64,000 nt of DNA, taken from Sphingomonadales bacterium. Lineage in GTDB: Bacteria > Pseudomonadota > Alphaproteobacteria > SMXS01. The stretch spans positions 62,001 through 126,000 of the forward strand of contig JALHLV010000002.1 in assembly GCA_022844405.1 (NCBI GenBank), read 5' to 3'. The notes under the pieces were generated by a model, which was not told the DNA's origin, did no database searches, and saw only the letters and a list, made by a program, of their open reading frames with translations. The number at the start of each line of letters is the position of its first letter. Within the stretch, counting starts at the first letter, position 1. Made by a program: the position numbers and the translations under genes. Of the stretch, positions 35,548 through 45,346 are shown piece after piece.

Positions 35548-36039
35548 TTGGAAGTGCGTGCGTCGTTGGAAATCTTCACCCTCGACCTGCCCGACATCGA
35601 CACCACCGCCCGGATCGCGCGCATGCTCGCGCCGCTGCTCCGCGCCGGCGACGTCGTCGCGCTGGAAGGCGACCTGGGCGCCGGCAAGACCGCCTTCGCG
35701 CGGTTCCTGATCCAGGCGCTCGGCGTCGAGGATGAAGTGCCCAGCCCCACCTTCACGCTGGTGCAGACCTATCCGGTCGAAGGCCGGGATTTCGACGCCG
35801 TCTGGCACTTCGACCTCTACCGCATCGAGAACCCGGACGAGATCGACGAACTAGGCATGGACGAGGCGTTCGAGACCGGCGTGACCCTGATCGAGTGGCC
35901 GGGGCGCATGGGGGCGCGCCTGCCCGCCGACAGGCTTTCCATCGGGCTGGGTTTGGTGGAGGATCGGCGCAGCATGACCCTGTCCGGCGGCCCGTCATGG
36001 ACCAGCCGCCTCCAGCAAATCGGAGAGTCTCTGAGTTGA
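35548..36039 (+). CDS. tsaE: tRNA threonylcarbamoyladenosine biosynthesis ATPase TsaE
   Basis: A 163-residue protein; Walker A GDLGAGKT at residues 41-48; SPTFTLVQTY and HFDLYRIENPDEIDELG are conserved TsaE blocks. It powers the TsaB-TsaD-TsaE machinery that makes t6A37 in tRNAs that read ANN codons. The start codon is uncertain: TTG at 35548 or GTG two codons later (VRASLEI) are both near the repeat B end. It overlaps the next gene (TTGA), showing operon structure. Confidence 0.9.
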   Translation: MEVRASLEIFTLDLPDIDTTARIARMLAPLLRAGDVVALEGDLGAGKTAFARFLIQALGVEDEVPSPTFTLVQTYPVEGRDFDAVWHFDLYRIENPDEIDELGMDEAFETGVTLIEWPGRMGARLPADRLSIGLGLVEDRRSMTLSGGPSWTSRLQQIGESLS

Positions 36040-37064
36040 GCCGCGAAGCCGAGATCGACGCGTTCCTGGGACGAGTCTGGAAACCGGGCGCGCCGTGGCG
36101 GCCGCTGGCCGCCGACGCCTCGTTCCGCCGCTATTTCCGCGTCGACGGCGAGCCGCCGACGGTGCTGATGGACGCGCCGCCCGACAAGGAGGACGTGCGC
36201 CCCTTCATGGCGATCGGCGAATATCTGGTGGAGAACGGCTTCAGCGCGCCGCGGCTGATCGCCGCCGACATCGCCGAGGGTTTCCTGCTGCTGGAGGATC
36301 TGGGCGACGACACCTTCACAAGGCTGATCGCCCGCGATTCCGGGCTGGAGCGGGCGCTGTACGAAGGCGCCGTCGACGTGCTGGTCGAGCTGCACCGCAT
36401 CGCGCCGCCGAAATACTTGCCGGTGCGCGGCGCGGCGCCCTTCGAGCTGCCGCTGTACGACGACGACGCGCTGACCCGCGAGGTGCTGCTGTTCCCCGAC
36501 TGGTACATGCCGGCGCGCGCCGGCCATCCGACGCCGCCCGACGCCGGCGCCGAGTTCGAGGCGCTGTGGCGGTCGGTGTTTCCGCTGGTGCGCGCGGGCG
36601 CCGAGACGCTGGTGCTGCTTGACTACCACGCCGACAATCTCATGGCCCTGCCCGGTCGCCACGGCGCCGGCGCCATCGGCCTGCTCGACTTCCAGGACGG
36701 CAGGGTCGGCCCCGCCGCCTACGACATGGTCTCGCTGCTGCAGGACTGCCGGCGCGACGTGCCGCGCGGCCTGGAAGAGGCCATGCTGGAGCGCTACCTG
36801 TCGGCGCGGCCCGAGATGGACCGCGAGGCGTTCATGACCGCCTATTGGGTGCTGGGCGCCCAGCGCAACACCAAGATCATCGGCATCTTCACCCGGCTGT
36901 GGAAGCGCGACGGCAAGCCGCGCTACCCGAAAATGATCCCGAATGTCTGGAGCCTGCTGGAGCGCGGCCTGGAGCATCCGGAACTGGACGACCTGAAGCT
37001 GTGGTTCGACGCCTACTGCCCGAAGGACCAGCGCCGCCTGGCGCTGCCGGGAGAACCGCGGTGA
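36036..37064 (+). CDS. amgK: N-acetylmuramate/N-acetylglucosamine kinase AmgK
   Basis: A 342-residue aminoglycoside-phosphotransferase-fold kinase. The catalytic loop is LLDYHADNLM, and a DFQD magnesium motif follows. It phosphorylates the anomeric carbon of MurNAc for cell-wall recycling, with MurU as the next step. The TTG start has a GGAGAG ribosome site 8 bases upstream and overlaps the tsaE stop; an ATG 39 bases upstream is a less likely alternative. Its stop overlaps the murU GTG by 4 bases. Confidence 0.9.
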   Translation: MSREAEIDAFLGRVWKPGAPWRPLAADASFRRYFRVDGEPPTVLMDAPPDKEDVRPFMAIGEYLVENGFSAPRLIAADIAEGFLLLEDLGDDTFTRLIARDSGLERALYEGAVDVLVELHRIAPPKYLPVRGAAPFELPLYDDDALTREVLLFPDWYMPARAGHPTPPDAGAEFEALWRSVFPLVRAGAETLVLLDYHADNLMALPGRHGAGAIGLLDFQDGRVGPAAYDMVSLLQDCRRDVPRGLEEAMLERYLSARPEMDREAFMTAYWVLGAQRNTKIIGIFTRLWKRDGKPRYPKMIPNVWSLLERGLEHPELDDLKLWFDAYCPKDQRRLALPGEPR

Positions 37065-37795
37065 CCGCCGTGCCGCAACGGGCCATGGTAATGGCCGCCG
37101 GCCTCGGCCTGCGCATGCGCCCGCTGACCGAGAACAAGCCCAAGGCGCTGATCGACGTGGGCGGCAAGACGCTGGTCGACTGGGCGCTCGACGCCCTCGC
37201 CCAGGCCGAAGTGCTCGAGGCCGTCGTCAACCATCACTATCTGGGCGGCCAGGTGATCGACCATCTGGCCAGGCGGCCCGCCGCGCCGCGCATCACCCTG
37301 TCCGACGAGACCGACCTGCTGCTCGAAACCGGCGGCGGCGTGGTGAAGGCGCTGCCGCTGCTGGGCGACGCGCCGTTCTACGTCATCAACGCCGACGTGG
37401 TCTGGACCGACGGCCGCGGCGATACGCTCAGGCGCATGGCCGCCGCGTGGGACCCGGAGCGCATGGACGCGCTGCTGCTGGTGGCGCCCAAGACCCGCGC
37501 CATCGGCTTCGACGGGCCGGGCGACTTCTTCCTGGAGCCGGACGGCCAGCTCCGCCGCCGCGCGCCCGCGCCGGAATCGCCCTGGGTCTATTGCGGGGTC
37601 CAGATCGTGGCGCCGCGCCTGTTCCGCGACCCGCCGGCAGGCCCGTTCTCGACCAACGTCGTCTGGGACCGCGCCAAAGCCGAAGGCCGCCTGTTCGGCA
37701 TCGAGCACGACGGCTGGTGGCTGCACATCGGCAGCCCCGACGGCCGCGACAAGGCGGAAGCATTCCTGCGCGAGCTTTGCCATAGTGAGGCATGA
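37061..37795 (+). CDS. murU: N-acetylmuramate alpha-1-phosphate uridylyltransferase MurU
   Basis: A 244-residue nucleotidyltransferase: signature MVMAAGLGLRMRPLTENKPKAL near the N-terminus and VINADVVWT in the core. It turns MurNAc-1-phosphate and UTP into UDP-MurNAc, completing the recycling route with AmgK. This bypasses de novo MurA-MurB synthesis and is a known basis of intrinsic fosfomycin tolerance. A GTG start overlaps the amgK stop. Confidence 0.9.
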   Translation: MTAVPQRAMVMAAGLGLRMRPLTENKPKALIDVGGKTLVDWALDALAQAEVLEAVVNHHYLGGQVIDHLARRPAAPRITLSDETDLLLETGGGVVKALPLLGDAPFYVINADVVWTDGRGDTLRRMAAAWDPERMDALLLVAPKTRAIGFDGPGDFFLEPDGQLRRRAPAPESPWVYCGVQIVAPRLFRDPPAGPFSTNVVWDRAKAEGRLFGIEHDGWWLHIGSPDGRDKAEAFLRELCHSEA

Positions 37796-37823
37796 GCGGC
37801 TGCTGCTTCGCTTCTTTTGATGT

Positions 37824-37995
37824 GTCATCCCGGCGAAAGCCGGGACCCAGTCTTGATGCAGGCATAATCCCGTCCGTGTCCCTGAGCTTGTCGAAGGGCA
37901 CTTGCACGAGCCCCGGTGCAAGGCCCTTCGACAAGCTCAGGGACACGGTGAATGTGGTGCATTGCACCCTGGGTCCCGGCTTTCGCCGGGATGAC
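37824..37995. repeat. Nested inverted-repeat element, copy D
   Basis: Outer arms GTCATCCCGGCGAAAGCCGGGACCCAG (37824-37850) and its reverse complement ending at 37995 bracket a second perfect pair: CCGTGTCCCTGAGCTTGTCGAAGGGC at 37874-37899 and its complement at 37923-37948. The whole 172-base unit folds into a long nested hairpin. Its outer core, CGGCGAAAGCCG, is related to copies A-C but differs in sequence. It lies between murU and addB; the addB start is 26 bases beyond its end. Confidence 0.85.
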
Positions 37996-38021
37996 AGCGA
38001 AAATTGTGGGGTCGGCACCCC

Positions 38022-40958
38022 ATGACCCGGCCCGCCATCTTCACCATCCCGCCCGGCACCTCGTTCGTCGACGCGCTGGCGCGCGGGCTGATGGAGCGCT
38101 ACGGAGCCGACCCGCTGTCGCTGGCTCGGGTGCGCGTGGTGCTGCCGACGCGGCGCGCGGCGCGGACATTGCGCGAGGCGTTCCTGCGGCTGACGGACGG
38201 CAAGGCGCTGATCCTGCCGGTGATGCAGCCGCTGGGCGACGTCGACGAGGGCGAGCTGTCGATCGTCGGCGACGGCGCCGACGCGCTCGGCATCCCGCCC
38301 GCCATCCCGGCGCTGGAGCGCACCCTGCTGCTGTCGCGGCTGGTGCGGGACTGGGTTCGGCTGACGCGCGGCGAGGACGCCGATGACCCGGCGCAGCATT
38401 TCCGTCTCGCCGCCGAGCTGGGCCGGTTCATCGACCAGGTGCATACCGAAGGCTGCGACCTGGCAAATCTGCGCGCGCTGGTGCCGGACGAGTTCGCCGC
38501 CCATTGGCAGATCACCATCGAGTTCCTCGGCATCGTCATCGACCAGTGGCCCCGCGTGCTGGCCGAGCACGGCACCATGGACCCGGCCCAGCGCCGCGAC
38601 CGGCTGCTGCGGCTGCTGGCCGAGCGATGGACGGCGAACCCGCCGGGGACGCCGGTGATCGCGGCGGGCTCCACCGGCTCGATCCCGGCCAGCGCCGAGC
38701 TGATCGACGTCGTCGCACGGCTGCCGCGGGGCGCCGTGGTGCTGCCGGGCTTCCAGACCGGCATGGACGACGAGAGCTGGGCTGCGCTGGCGCCGAGCCA
38801 TCCGCAATTCGGCATGAAGCAGCTTCTCGGCCGCATGGCCGTGGACCGCGCCGAGGTCGAGCATTGGCCGGGAGCGGCGGACATGCCGTCGCCCCGCGCC
38901 CTGCTGCTCAACGAGGCCATGCGCCCGGCCGAAACCACGGCCGCCTGGCAGGACCTGAGCGTCGACCTGAGGGACGCGCTGTCCGGGCTCTACCGCATCG
39001 ACGCGCCGAGCCCGCAGGAGGAGGCGGGCGCCATCGCCGTCATCCTGCGCGAGGCGCTGGAGACGCCGGGACGGACCGCGGCGCTGGTCACGCCCGACCG
39101 CGACCTGGCCCGACGGGTCGCGGCGGCGCTGCGCCGCTGGGACATCGCCATCGACGATTCGGCGGGCACGCCGCTGCCGCAGACCCAGGCCGCCGCGTTT
39201 CTGCGCCTCACCGCCGACATGGCGCTGAACGACGCCGCGCCCGTACCGCTGCTCGCCGCGCTGAAACACCCGCTGGCGGCGGGCGGACTGGAGCCCGGAC
39301 CGTTCCGGAACCGGGTACGGCAGTTGGAACGCGCCGTGCTGCGCGGTCCCCGGCCCGCGCCGGGCCTCGACGGCCTGGGCCGGGCGCTCGCCACCGCCGA
39401 TCCGGCGGTGCAACCGGCGCTGATCGCGTGGTGGAACGATCTGGCCGCCGTCATCGAGCCGTTCATGTCTCTGTTCGAGCAGGGCGAGATTGCTTTACCC
39501 GACCTGATCCGCGCCCATGTCCGGATGGCCGAGGCGCTGGCCGCGACCGCCGACGAGACCGGCGCCGCGCGGCTGTGGGTCGAGGAAGCGGGCGAGGCCG
39601 CCGCCGAGTTTCTCGAGGAATTCATCCACACCGCCGAAGGCACGGCGGTCGGGGCACGCCACTATCCGGCCTTGCTCGACGCCGCGATGCAGGACCAGGT
39701 CGTGCGTCCCGCCTATGGACGGCATCCGCGCCTCGCCATCCTGGGGCCGCTGGAGGCGCGGCTGCACCATGCCGACGTGATGATCCTGGGCGGCCTGAAC
39801 GAAGGCACCTGGCCGCCGCAGGCGTCGGCTGATCCGTGGATGAGCCGGCCCATGAAGCAACGCTTCGGCCTGCCGCCGCCGGAGCGGCGCATCGGCCTGT
39901 CGGCCCACGATTTCGTGCAGGGCACCGCCGCGCCGCTGGTTTACCTGACGCGGGCGGAGAAGGTCGGCGGCGCACCGACTTTGCCGTCGCGCTGGCTGCT
40001 GCGGCTCGACGCGCTGGTCGGGCACGACAACTGGCCGCGCCCGCCGCATCTGGCGTGGCACCGGCAGCTCGACCATGTGGACCGGCCGACGCCGCTGGCG
40101 CCGCCCGCGCCGGCGCCGCCGCTGTCGGCCCGGCCGCGCAAGCTGTCGGTCACCCGGATCGAGAACTGGCTGCGCGACCCCTATGCGCTCTATGCAAGGG
40201 ACATCCTCGGCCTGCGGGTGATGGATCCGCTCGACGCCGACGCGGGCGCCGCCGACCGAGGCAATTTCATCCACCAGGCGCTGCACCACTATCTCGAAGC
40301 CCATCCGGGCGCGCCGCCGCCCGACGCGCTGGAGCGGCTGCGGGCGTTCGGGCAAGCCGCGTTCGGCGCGGTGCTCGAGAAGCCGCTGGTCCGCGCCTTC
40401 TGGTGGCCGCGCTTCGAGCAGATCGCCGCCTGGTTCCTCGACCGTCAGCGCGAGCGCGTCGGGCTCGCCGTACCCGCCAAGCTGGAGCATTCGGGCGCCC
40501 TCGTCGTGGGCGGGCTGCCCGGCGGCGACTTCACCCTGACCGCCAAGGCCGACCGCATCGACCTTCTCGCCGACGGGCGGCTGGAGATCATCGACTACAA
40601 GACCGGCCGCGAGCCCAGCCGCGACCGGATACTGGCGGGCTACGCGGCCCAGATGCCGCTGGAGGCGGTGATGGCGAAGGCGGGCGCGTTCCCCGGCCTC
40701 GCCGCCGCCGGTGTGGCCGAGCTGGCCTGGTGGATGCTGAAGGGCGACGCCCGCTTCAACGAGATCAAGCAGGCCACGGCGATCCTGAAGGGCGAGCCGA
40801 CGCTGGACGCGCTGGCCGCCGACGCCGAGGCGGGCTTGCGCCGCCTGATTACCGCGTTCGACGATCCCGCCGTGCCCTATGTGTCCCACCCCAACCCGCA
40901 GGAAGTCGGTTTCGGCGACTACGACCATTTGGCGCGCGTCAAGGAGTGGGGCGAATGA
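38022..40958 (+). CDS. addB: Double-strand break repair protein AddB
   Basis: A 978-residue subunit of the AddAB helicase-nuclease. No N-terminal Walker A is seen (VLPTRRAARTLREAFL), fitting the alphaproteobacterial AddB form; a middle block MILGGLNEGTWPPQ is conserved. The C-terminal nuclease domain has DRIDLLADGRLEIIDYKTGRE, a PD-(D/E)xK core. It degrades broken ends to a Chi-like site and loads RecA. Its stop overlaps the addA ATG, and the two are coupled. Confidence 0.93.
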   Translation: MTRPAIFTIPPGTSFVDALARGLMERYGADPLSLARVRVVLPTRRAARTLREAFLRLTDGKALILPVMQPLGDVDEGELSIVGDGADALGIPPAIPALERTLLLSRLVRDWVRLTRGEDADDPAQHFRLAAELGRFIDQVHTEGCDLANLRALVPDEFAAHWQITIEFLGIVIDQWPRVLAEHGTMDPAQRRDRLLRLLAERWTANPPGTPVIAAGSTGSIPASAELIDVVARLPRGAVVLPGFQTGMDDESWAALAPSHPQFGMKQLLGRMAVDRAEVEHWPGAADMPSPRALLLNEAMRPAETTAAWQDLSVDLRDALSGLYRIDAPSPQEEAGAIAVILREALETPGRTAALVTPDRDLARRVAAALRRWDIAIDDSAGTPLPQTQAAAFLRLTADMALNDAAPVPLLAALKHPLAAGGLEPGPFRNRVRQLERAVLRGPRPAPGLDGLGRALATADPAVQPALIAWWNDLAAVIEPFMSLFEQGEIALPDLIRAHVRMAEALAATADETGAARLWVEEAGEAAAEFLEEFIHTAEGTAVGARHYPALLDAAMQDQVVRPAYGRHPRLAILGPLEARLHHADVMILGGLNEGTWPPQASADPWMSRPMKQRFGLPPPERRIGLSAHDFVQGTAAPLVYLTRAEKVGGAPTLPSRWLLRLDALVGHDNWPRPPHLAWHRQLDHVDRPTPLAPPAPAPPLSARPRKLSVTRIENWLRDPYALYARDILGLRVMDPLDADAGAADRGNFIHQALHHYLEAHPGAPPPDALERLRAFGQAAFGAVLEKPLVRAFWWPRFEQIAAWFLDRQRERVGLAVPAKLEHSGALVVGGLPGGDFTLTAKADRIDLLADGRLEIIDYKTGREPSRDRILAGYAAQMPLEAVMAKAGAFPGLAAAGVAELAWWMLKGDARFNEIKQATAILKGEPTLDALAADAEAGLRRLITAFDDPAVPYVSHPNPQEVGFGDYDHLARVKEWGE

Positions 40959-43900
40959 CCGCCGAACAGGACCGCGCCGCCAATCCGGGTGTCTCGGCGT
41001 GGGTCGGCGCCTCGGCCGGCACCGGCAAGACCCACATGCTGACCAACCGGGTGCTGCGCCTCCTGCTGGCCGACGCGCGGCCACAGGGCATCCTGTGCCT
41101 CACCTTCACCCGGGCCGCCGCCGCCGAGATGGCCAACCGCGTCAACGCCAACCTGGCCGAATGGGCGACCGCGCCGGATGACAAGCTCTACGACGCGCTG
41201 ACCGAACTGGAAAGCGTGCCGCCCAATGCCGTGCGCATCGCCAAGGCGCGCCGCCTGTTCGCCGAGGTGCTGGACGTGCCGGGCGGCCTCAGGATCGAGA
41301 CCATCCACGCGTTCTGCCAGTCGCTGATGTCGCGCTTTCCGCTGGAGACCGGGGTCGCGCCGCATTTCCAGGTACTCGACGACCACTCCGCGGCAGAGCT
41401 GATGCAAGAGGCGATCAACGGCGTGCTGGTCGCGGCGCAGTCGGGCCGCGATCCGGCGCTGCGCGAGGCGCTCGATTTCGTCTCGGCGCATATCACCGAC
41501 ATGAAGTTCGAAGAGCTGCTCGGCAAGCTCAACGGCCGGCCGGACGCGCTCGACGCCGGCACCGATCATTCGGCCATCTTCCGGCTGCTGGGCGTCGACG
41601 CCGATGCTCCGGCAATCGCCATCGCCGAAGCGGCGTGCCAGGACGCGGTGATCGCCGTCGCGGATCTGCTCAGTGCCTGCGCGGCTCTGGCGCGAGGCAG
41701 CAGCACGGACCAGCAGCGAAGCGCCCAGATCAGTCTGTGGCTCGACATGGACGTGACCGCCAGGGCGGCGGGGATCGAGGACTATTTCAGGGCGTACCTG
41801 ACCGCTGGCTCCGGCTTCAGCCAGCCGCTCAAGACACTGGCCACCAAGGCCGTGGCCGCCGCCTCGCCCGCCGCCGTTGGCGCGCTCGCCGACGAGGCCG
41901 AGCGGCTGATCGAGGTGGCGTACCGGCTGAAGGCGGCGCGCGCCGCCCATGCCAGCCGGGCGCTGGCGACGCTCGGCCGGGTGCTGACCCGCACCTACCG
42001 GCGGCTGAAGCGCCAGCGGGCCGTGCTGGACTATGACGACCTGATCGCCAAGGCGCGCGCGCTGGTCACCGGCAACGCGCCCTGGGTGCTGTACAAGCTG
42101 GACGAGGGCCTCGACCACATCCTGGTCGACGAGGCGCAGGACACCAATCCGGACCAGTGGGCGGTGATCGCCGCCCTGGCGCATGAATTCTTCACCGGCG
42201 ACGGCGCCCGCGACGTCAACCGAACGCTGTTCGCCGTGGGCGACGCCAAGCAGTCGATCTACAGCTTCCAGCGCGCCGAGCCCGCCCAGTTCGAGGCGAT
42301 GCGGCAGGTGTTCCAGCGCCGCGTGACCCAGGCCGAGCAGGTGTTCCACCACGGCGCGCTGACCCTGTCGTTCCGCTCGACCGAGGCGGTGCTGAAGCTG
42401 GTCGACGCCGTGTTCGAGAAGGACGAGGCAAAAGTTGGCCTGGTCTTCCGCGAACAGGAAGCACGCATCGCCCACGAAGCCCATCGCAAGGATGTGTCCG
42501 GCCTGGTCGAATTGTGGCCCACCGAAGTGCCGCAGGAGGTCGAAACGCCCGGCAACTGGGAACCGCCGGTCGCCCGCCGGGACATAAAGCCGGCCGATAC
42601 GCGGCTTGCCGAGCGCATCGCCCGGCAGATCGCCCATTGGCTGAGTTCCGGTGAAAGGCTGGAGTCGAAGGACAGGCCGATCCGGCCCGACGACATCATG
42701 ATCCTGGTGCGAAGGCGCAACGACTTCTTCACCGCCGTGGTGCGGGCGCTGAAGCGCGCGGGCGTGCCGGTCGCGGGCGTCGATCGCATGGTGCTGACCG
42801 AGCAGCTCGCGGTGATGGACCTGCTAGCGCTGGGCCGGCTCGTGCTGATGCCCGAGGACGACCTGACGCTTGCCGTGGTGCTCAAGTCGCCGCTGGTCGG
42901 CCTGTCCGAGGACGACCTGTTCGTGCTGGCCCATGGCCGCGACGGACGGCTGTGGCACGCGCTTTCGGATCGCCGGGACGAGCCGGCCTTCGCGGCGGCG
43001 TGGGCGTTCCTCGACGGCTGCCTGGCGCGCGCCGACCGCATCCCGCCCTATGAATTCTTCTCGCTGGTGCTCGATACCGGCAGGCGGCGCGCCATGCTGG
43101 CGCGCCTCGGCCCAGACGCGCTCGATCCGCTCGACGAGTTCCTCGCCCTCGCGCTCGACTACGAGCGCAGCCATCCGCCGTCGCTGCAGGGCTTCATCCA
43201 CTGGGTCGAGGCCGCCCGGACCGAGGTGAAGCGCGAGCTGGAGCAGGGCAAGGGCGAGGTGCGGGTGATGACGGTGCACGGCGCCAAGGGGCTGCAGGCG
43301 CCCATCGTCTTCCTGCCCGACACCTGCGGCATTCCGGTCGAGGACCGCGACGTCTACTGGCTGGACGATCCGGGCGGGCCGGCGGTGCTCGCCTGGCCCA
43401 TGAACAAGGACAACGCCGTCGGCGCCATCGCCGACGCCAAGGAAGCGGTCAAGCGCAAGCGCGACGAGGAATACAACCGGCAGCTCTACGTGGCGCTGAC
43501 CCGCGCCGGCGATCGCCTCTATGTCTGCGGCTACGAGACCTTGAACAAGCCGCCCAAAAACTGCTGGTACAATCTGGTGGCCGACGCCTTCGACCGGCTG
43601 GGCGCCGAGGACGCCGAGGATTTCGCCGGCAACCCGGTGCGCCGATTCCGCCTGGGTGGCGGCAAGGTCGAAAAGGACAAGGCGGCTGCTTCCCGCTCGC
43701 TCGCGCTTGCCGCGCCGGCCTGGATCACATCCCCGCCGCCGCCCGAGCCGGCACCGGTCCGGCCGCTGGCGCCGTCGCGGCCGTCGCTGCCCGAAATGCC
43801 GGTGCGCAGCCCGATGGAGGCCGCCGACCGCGAGCGCTTCCTGCGCGGCACCCTGCTGCACCGGCTGCTGCAATGGCTGCCCGACATGGCGCCCAGCCAA

Positions 43901-44341
43901 CGCCGCGACGCCGCGCTGCGCTTCCTGCGCCAGCCCGGCCACGGCCTTGCCGAAACCGCGGTGCTGCGCTGGACCGACGAGGTCATGACCGTTCTCGACG
44001 ACCCGGACTGCGCCGCCCTGTTCGGCCCCGGCAGCGCCGCCGAAGTGCCGGTCACCGGCCTGCTGGGGACGATGGCGATCAGCGGCCAGATCGACCGGCT
44101 CGCGGTCACCGAGGACGAGGTGGTCACCGTCGACTACAAGACCAACCGGCCGCCGCCGGTGCGCGCCGAGGACGTGCCGCCGCTATATCTGAGGCAGATG
44201 GCCGCCTACCGCGGCCTGCTGCGCCGCATCTACCCGGACCGGCCGGTGCGCTGCGCCCTGCTGTGGACCGACGGGCCGTCGCTGATGACGTTGCCCGACG
44301 AGTTGCTTGATCCACACGGGGAAGTTTCGACGGCGGTCTGA
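40955..44341 (+). CDS. addA: Double-strand break repair helicase AddA
   Basis: A 1128-residue UvrD-like helicase plus nuclease. Walker A ASAGTGKT is at residues 19-26; helicase motifs include LCLTFTRAAAAEMANRV, HILVDEAQDTN and VHGAKGLQAPIVFLPD. The C-terminal nuclease has TVDYKTNRPPPV. It acts with AddB in recombinational repair. Codon 1 overlaps the addB stop. The frame is open far upstream, but only this ATG gives the family N-terminus, PGVSAWVGAS. Confidence 0.94.
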   Translation: MTAEQDRAANPGVSAWVGASAGTGKTHMLTNRVLRLLLADARPQGILCLTFTRAAAAEMANRVNANLAEWATAPDDKLYDALTELESVPPNAVRIAKARRLFAEVLDVPGGLRIETIHAFCQSLMSRFPLETGVAPHFQVLDDHSAAELMQEAINGVLVAAQSGRDPALREALDFVSAHITDMKFEELLGKLNGRPDALDAGTDHSAIFRLLGVDADAPAIAIAEAACQDAVIAVADLLSACAALARGSSTDQQRSAQISLWLDMDVTARAAGIEDYFRAYLTAGSGFSQPLKTLATKAVAAASPAAVGALADEAERLIEVAYRLKAARAAHASRALATLGRVLTRTYRRLKRQRAVLDYDDLIAKARALVTGNAPWVLYKLDEGLDHILVDEAQDTNPDQWAVIAALAHEFFTGDGARDVNRTLFAVGDAKQSIYSFQRAEPAQFEAMRQVFQRRVTQAEQVFHHGALTLSFRSTEAVLKLVDAVFEKDEAKVGLVFREQEARIAHEAHRKDVSGLVELWPTEVPQEVETPGNWEPPVARRDIKPADTRLAERIARQIAHWLSSGERLESKDRPIRPDDIMILVRRRNDFFTAVVRALKRAGVPVAGVDRMVLTEQLAVMDLLALGRLVLMPEDDLTLAVVLKSPLVGLSEDDLFVLAHGRDGRLWHALSDRRDEPAFAAAWAFLDGCLARADRIPPYEFFSLVLDTGRRRAMLARLGPDALDPLDEFLALALDYERSHPPSLQGFIHWVEAARTEVKRELEQGKGEVRVMTVHGAKGLQAPIVFLPDTCGIPVEDRDVYWLDDPGGPAVLAWPMNKDNAVGAIADAKEAVKRKRDEEYNRQLYVALTRAGDRLYVCGYETLNKPPKNCWYNLVADAFDRLGAEDAEDFAGNPVRRFRLGGGKVEKDKAAASRSLALAAPAWITSPPPPEPAPVRPLAPSRPSLPEMPVRSPMEAADRERFLRGTLLHRLLQWLPDMAPSQRRDAALRFLRQPGHGLAETAVLRWTDEVMTVLDDPDCAALFGPGSAAEVPVTGLLGTMAISGQIDRLAVTEDEVVTVDYKTNRPPPVRAEDVPPLYLRQMAAYRGLLRRIYPDRPVRCALLWTDGPSLMTLPDELLDPHGEVSTAV

Positions 44342-44415
44342 CCCGCCCTTGACCAACCGGGTGCCCGACCCTACGTTTGGTGTCCAAGCACATCCCGTGA
44401 TCAAGGAATACCCCC

Positions 44416-44733
44416 ATGGCCACCAAGAAAATTACCGACGACAGCTTCCAGGCCGACGTTCTCGACGCATCGGGCATCGTGGTCGTGGATTACTGGGCGG
44501 AGTGGTGCGGCCCGTGCAAGCAGATCGCCCCGGCGCTCGACGAGATTTCCGAGGAGATGAACGGCGTCACCATCGCCAAGCTCAACATCGACGAGAATCC
44601 CGTGTCGCCGACCAGCTACGGCGTGCGCGGCATTCCCACGCTGATGCTGTTCAAGGACGGCGAGCTGCGCGCCACCAAGGTCGGCGCCCAGCCCAAGAGC
44701 AAGATCGTGCAGTGGATCAACGAGTCGATCTGA
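44416..44733 (+). CDS. trxA: Thioredoxin
   Basis: A 105-residue cytoplasmic thioredoxin with active site WCGPC at Cys31 and Cys34, the cis-proline loop [11 protein letters not shown] and a typical length. It reduces disulfides in ribonucleotide reductase, peroxiredoxins and others. It lies 74 bases after addA and has its own terminator. Confidence 0.96.
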   Translation: MATKKITDDSFQADVLDASGIVVVDYWAEWCGPCKQIAPALDEISEEMNGVTIAKLNIDENPVSPTSYGVRGIPTLMLFKDGELRATKVGAQPKSKIVQWINESI

Positions 44734-44756
44734 ACCGTGTCCGCATAGCGGTTCGG

Positions 44757-44783
44757 AAGGGCGCCCGCGGGCGCCCTTTTTCG
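44757..44783 (+). terminator. Rho-independent terminator after trxA
   Basis: The 22-base perfect palindrome AAGGGCGCCCGCGGGCGCCCTT, followed by TTTT. It ends the addAB-trxA transcript. Confidence 0.85.
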
Positions 44784-44804
44784 TGGACGAGGTTGAGATA
44801 CGTG

Positions 44805-45290
44805 ATGCATCCGCCATTGATTAGACCGGCGACGGCCGACGACGCGCCTACCGTGCGCGACATTTACGCGCCCATTGTGGAGAATACGGCAATATCGTTC
44901 GAGGAGGAGCCGCCAACGGTCGACGAAATGGTGCACAGGATCGGGGCAGCCCACGCATTCCTGGTGGCGGAGCGCGGCGGAAGGGTCGTCGGCTATGCCT
45001 ACGCCGGTGCCCACCGCGCGCGGGCAGCATATCGAACCTCGGTCGATGTCTCGGTTTACATCGATGAATGCGCGCGGCGATCGGGGGTCGGCGCGGCACT
45101 CTACGGTGCACTGCTGCCCCAGATCAAACAGCAAGGCTATCATGCGGCGTTCGCCGGTATCGCGCTCCCCAACCCCGCCAGCATCGCGCTTCACGAAAGC
45201 GTCGGGTTCTCGCCGGTAGGCGTCTATCGCGACGTTGGCTTCAAGTTTGGCAAGTTTCACGATGTAGGCTGGTGGCAGAGGATACTCTAG
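44805..45290 (+). CDS. GNAT-family N-acetyltransferase
   Basis: A 161-residue acetyltransferase resembling phosphinothricin/methionine-sulfone acetyltransferases: RPATADDAPTVRDIYAPIV, YRTSVDVSVYIDECARRSGVGAAL and the C-terminal HESVGFSPVGVYRDVGFKFGKFHDVGWWQR. It transfers acetyl from acetyl-CoA to an amine. It has a lower G+C content than neighbours. The start could be the ATG at MHPPLI or the GTG just before. Confidence 0.85.
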   Translation: MHPPLIRPATADDAPTVRDIYAPIVENTAISFEEEPPTVDEMVHRIGAAHAFLVAERGGRVVGYAYAGAHRARAAYRTSVDVSVYIDECARRSGVGAALYGALLPQIKQQGYHAAFAGIALPNPASIALHESVGFSPVGVYRDVGFKFGKFHDVGWWQRIL

Positions 45291-45346
45291 CCAGCCACCT
45301 CGACAGCGCCTTCTCAATCATTGGGAGTATTGGAGAGTTTGGGGCA

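Noticed and set aside
40919-42637. A 572-codon minus-strand frame opposite addA
   Set aside because: Shadow of addA with no ribosome site or conserved motif.
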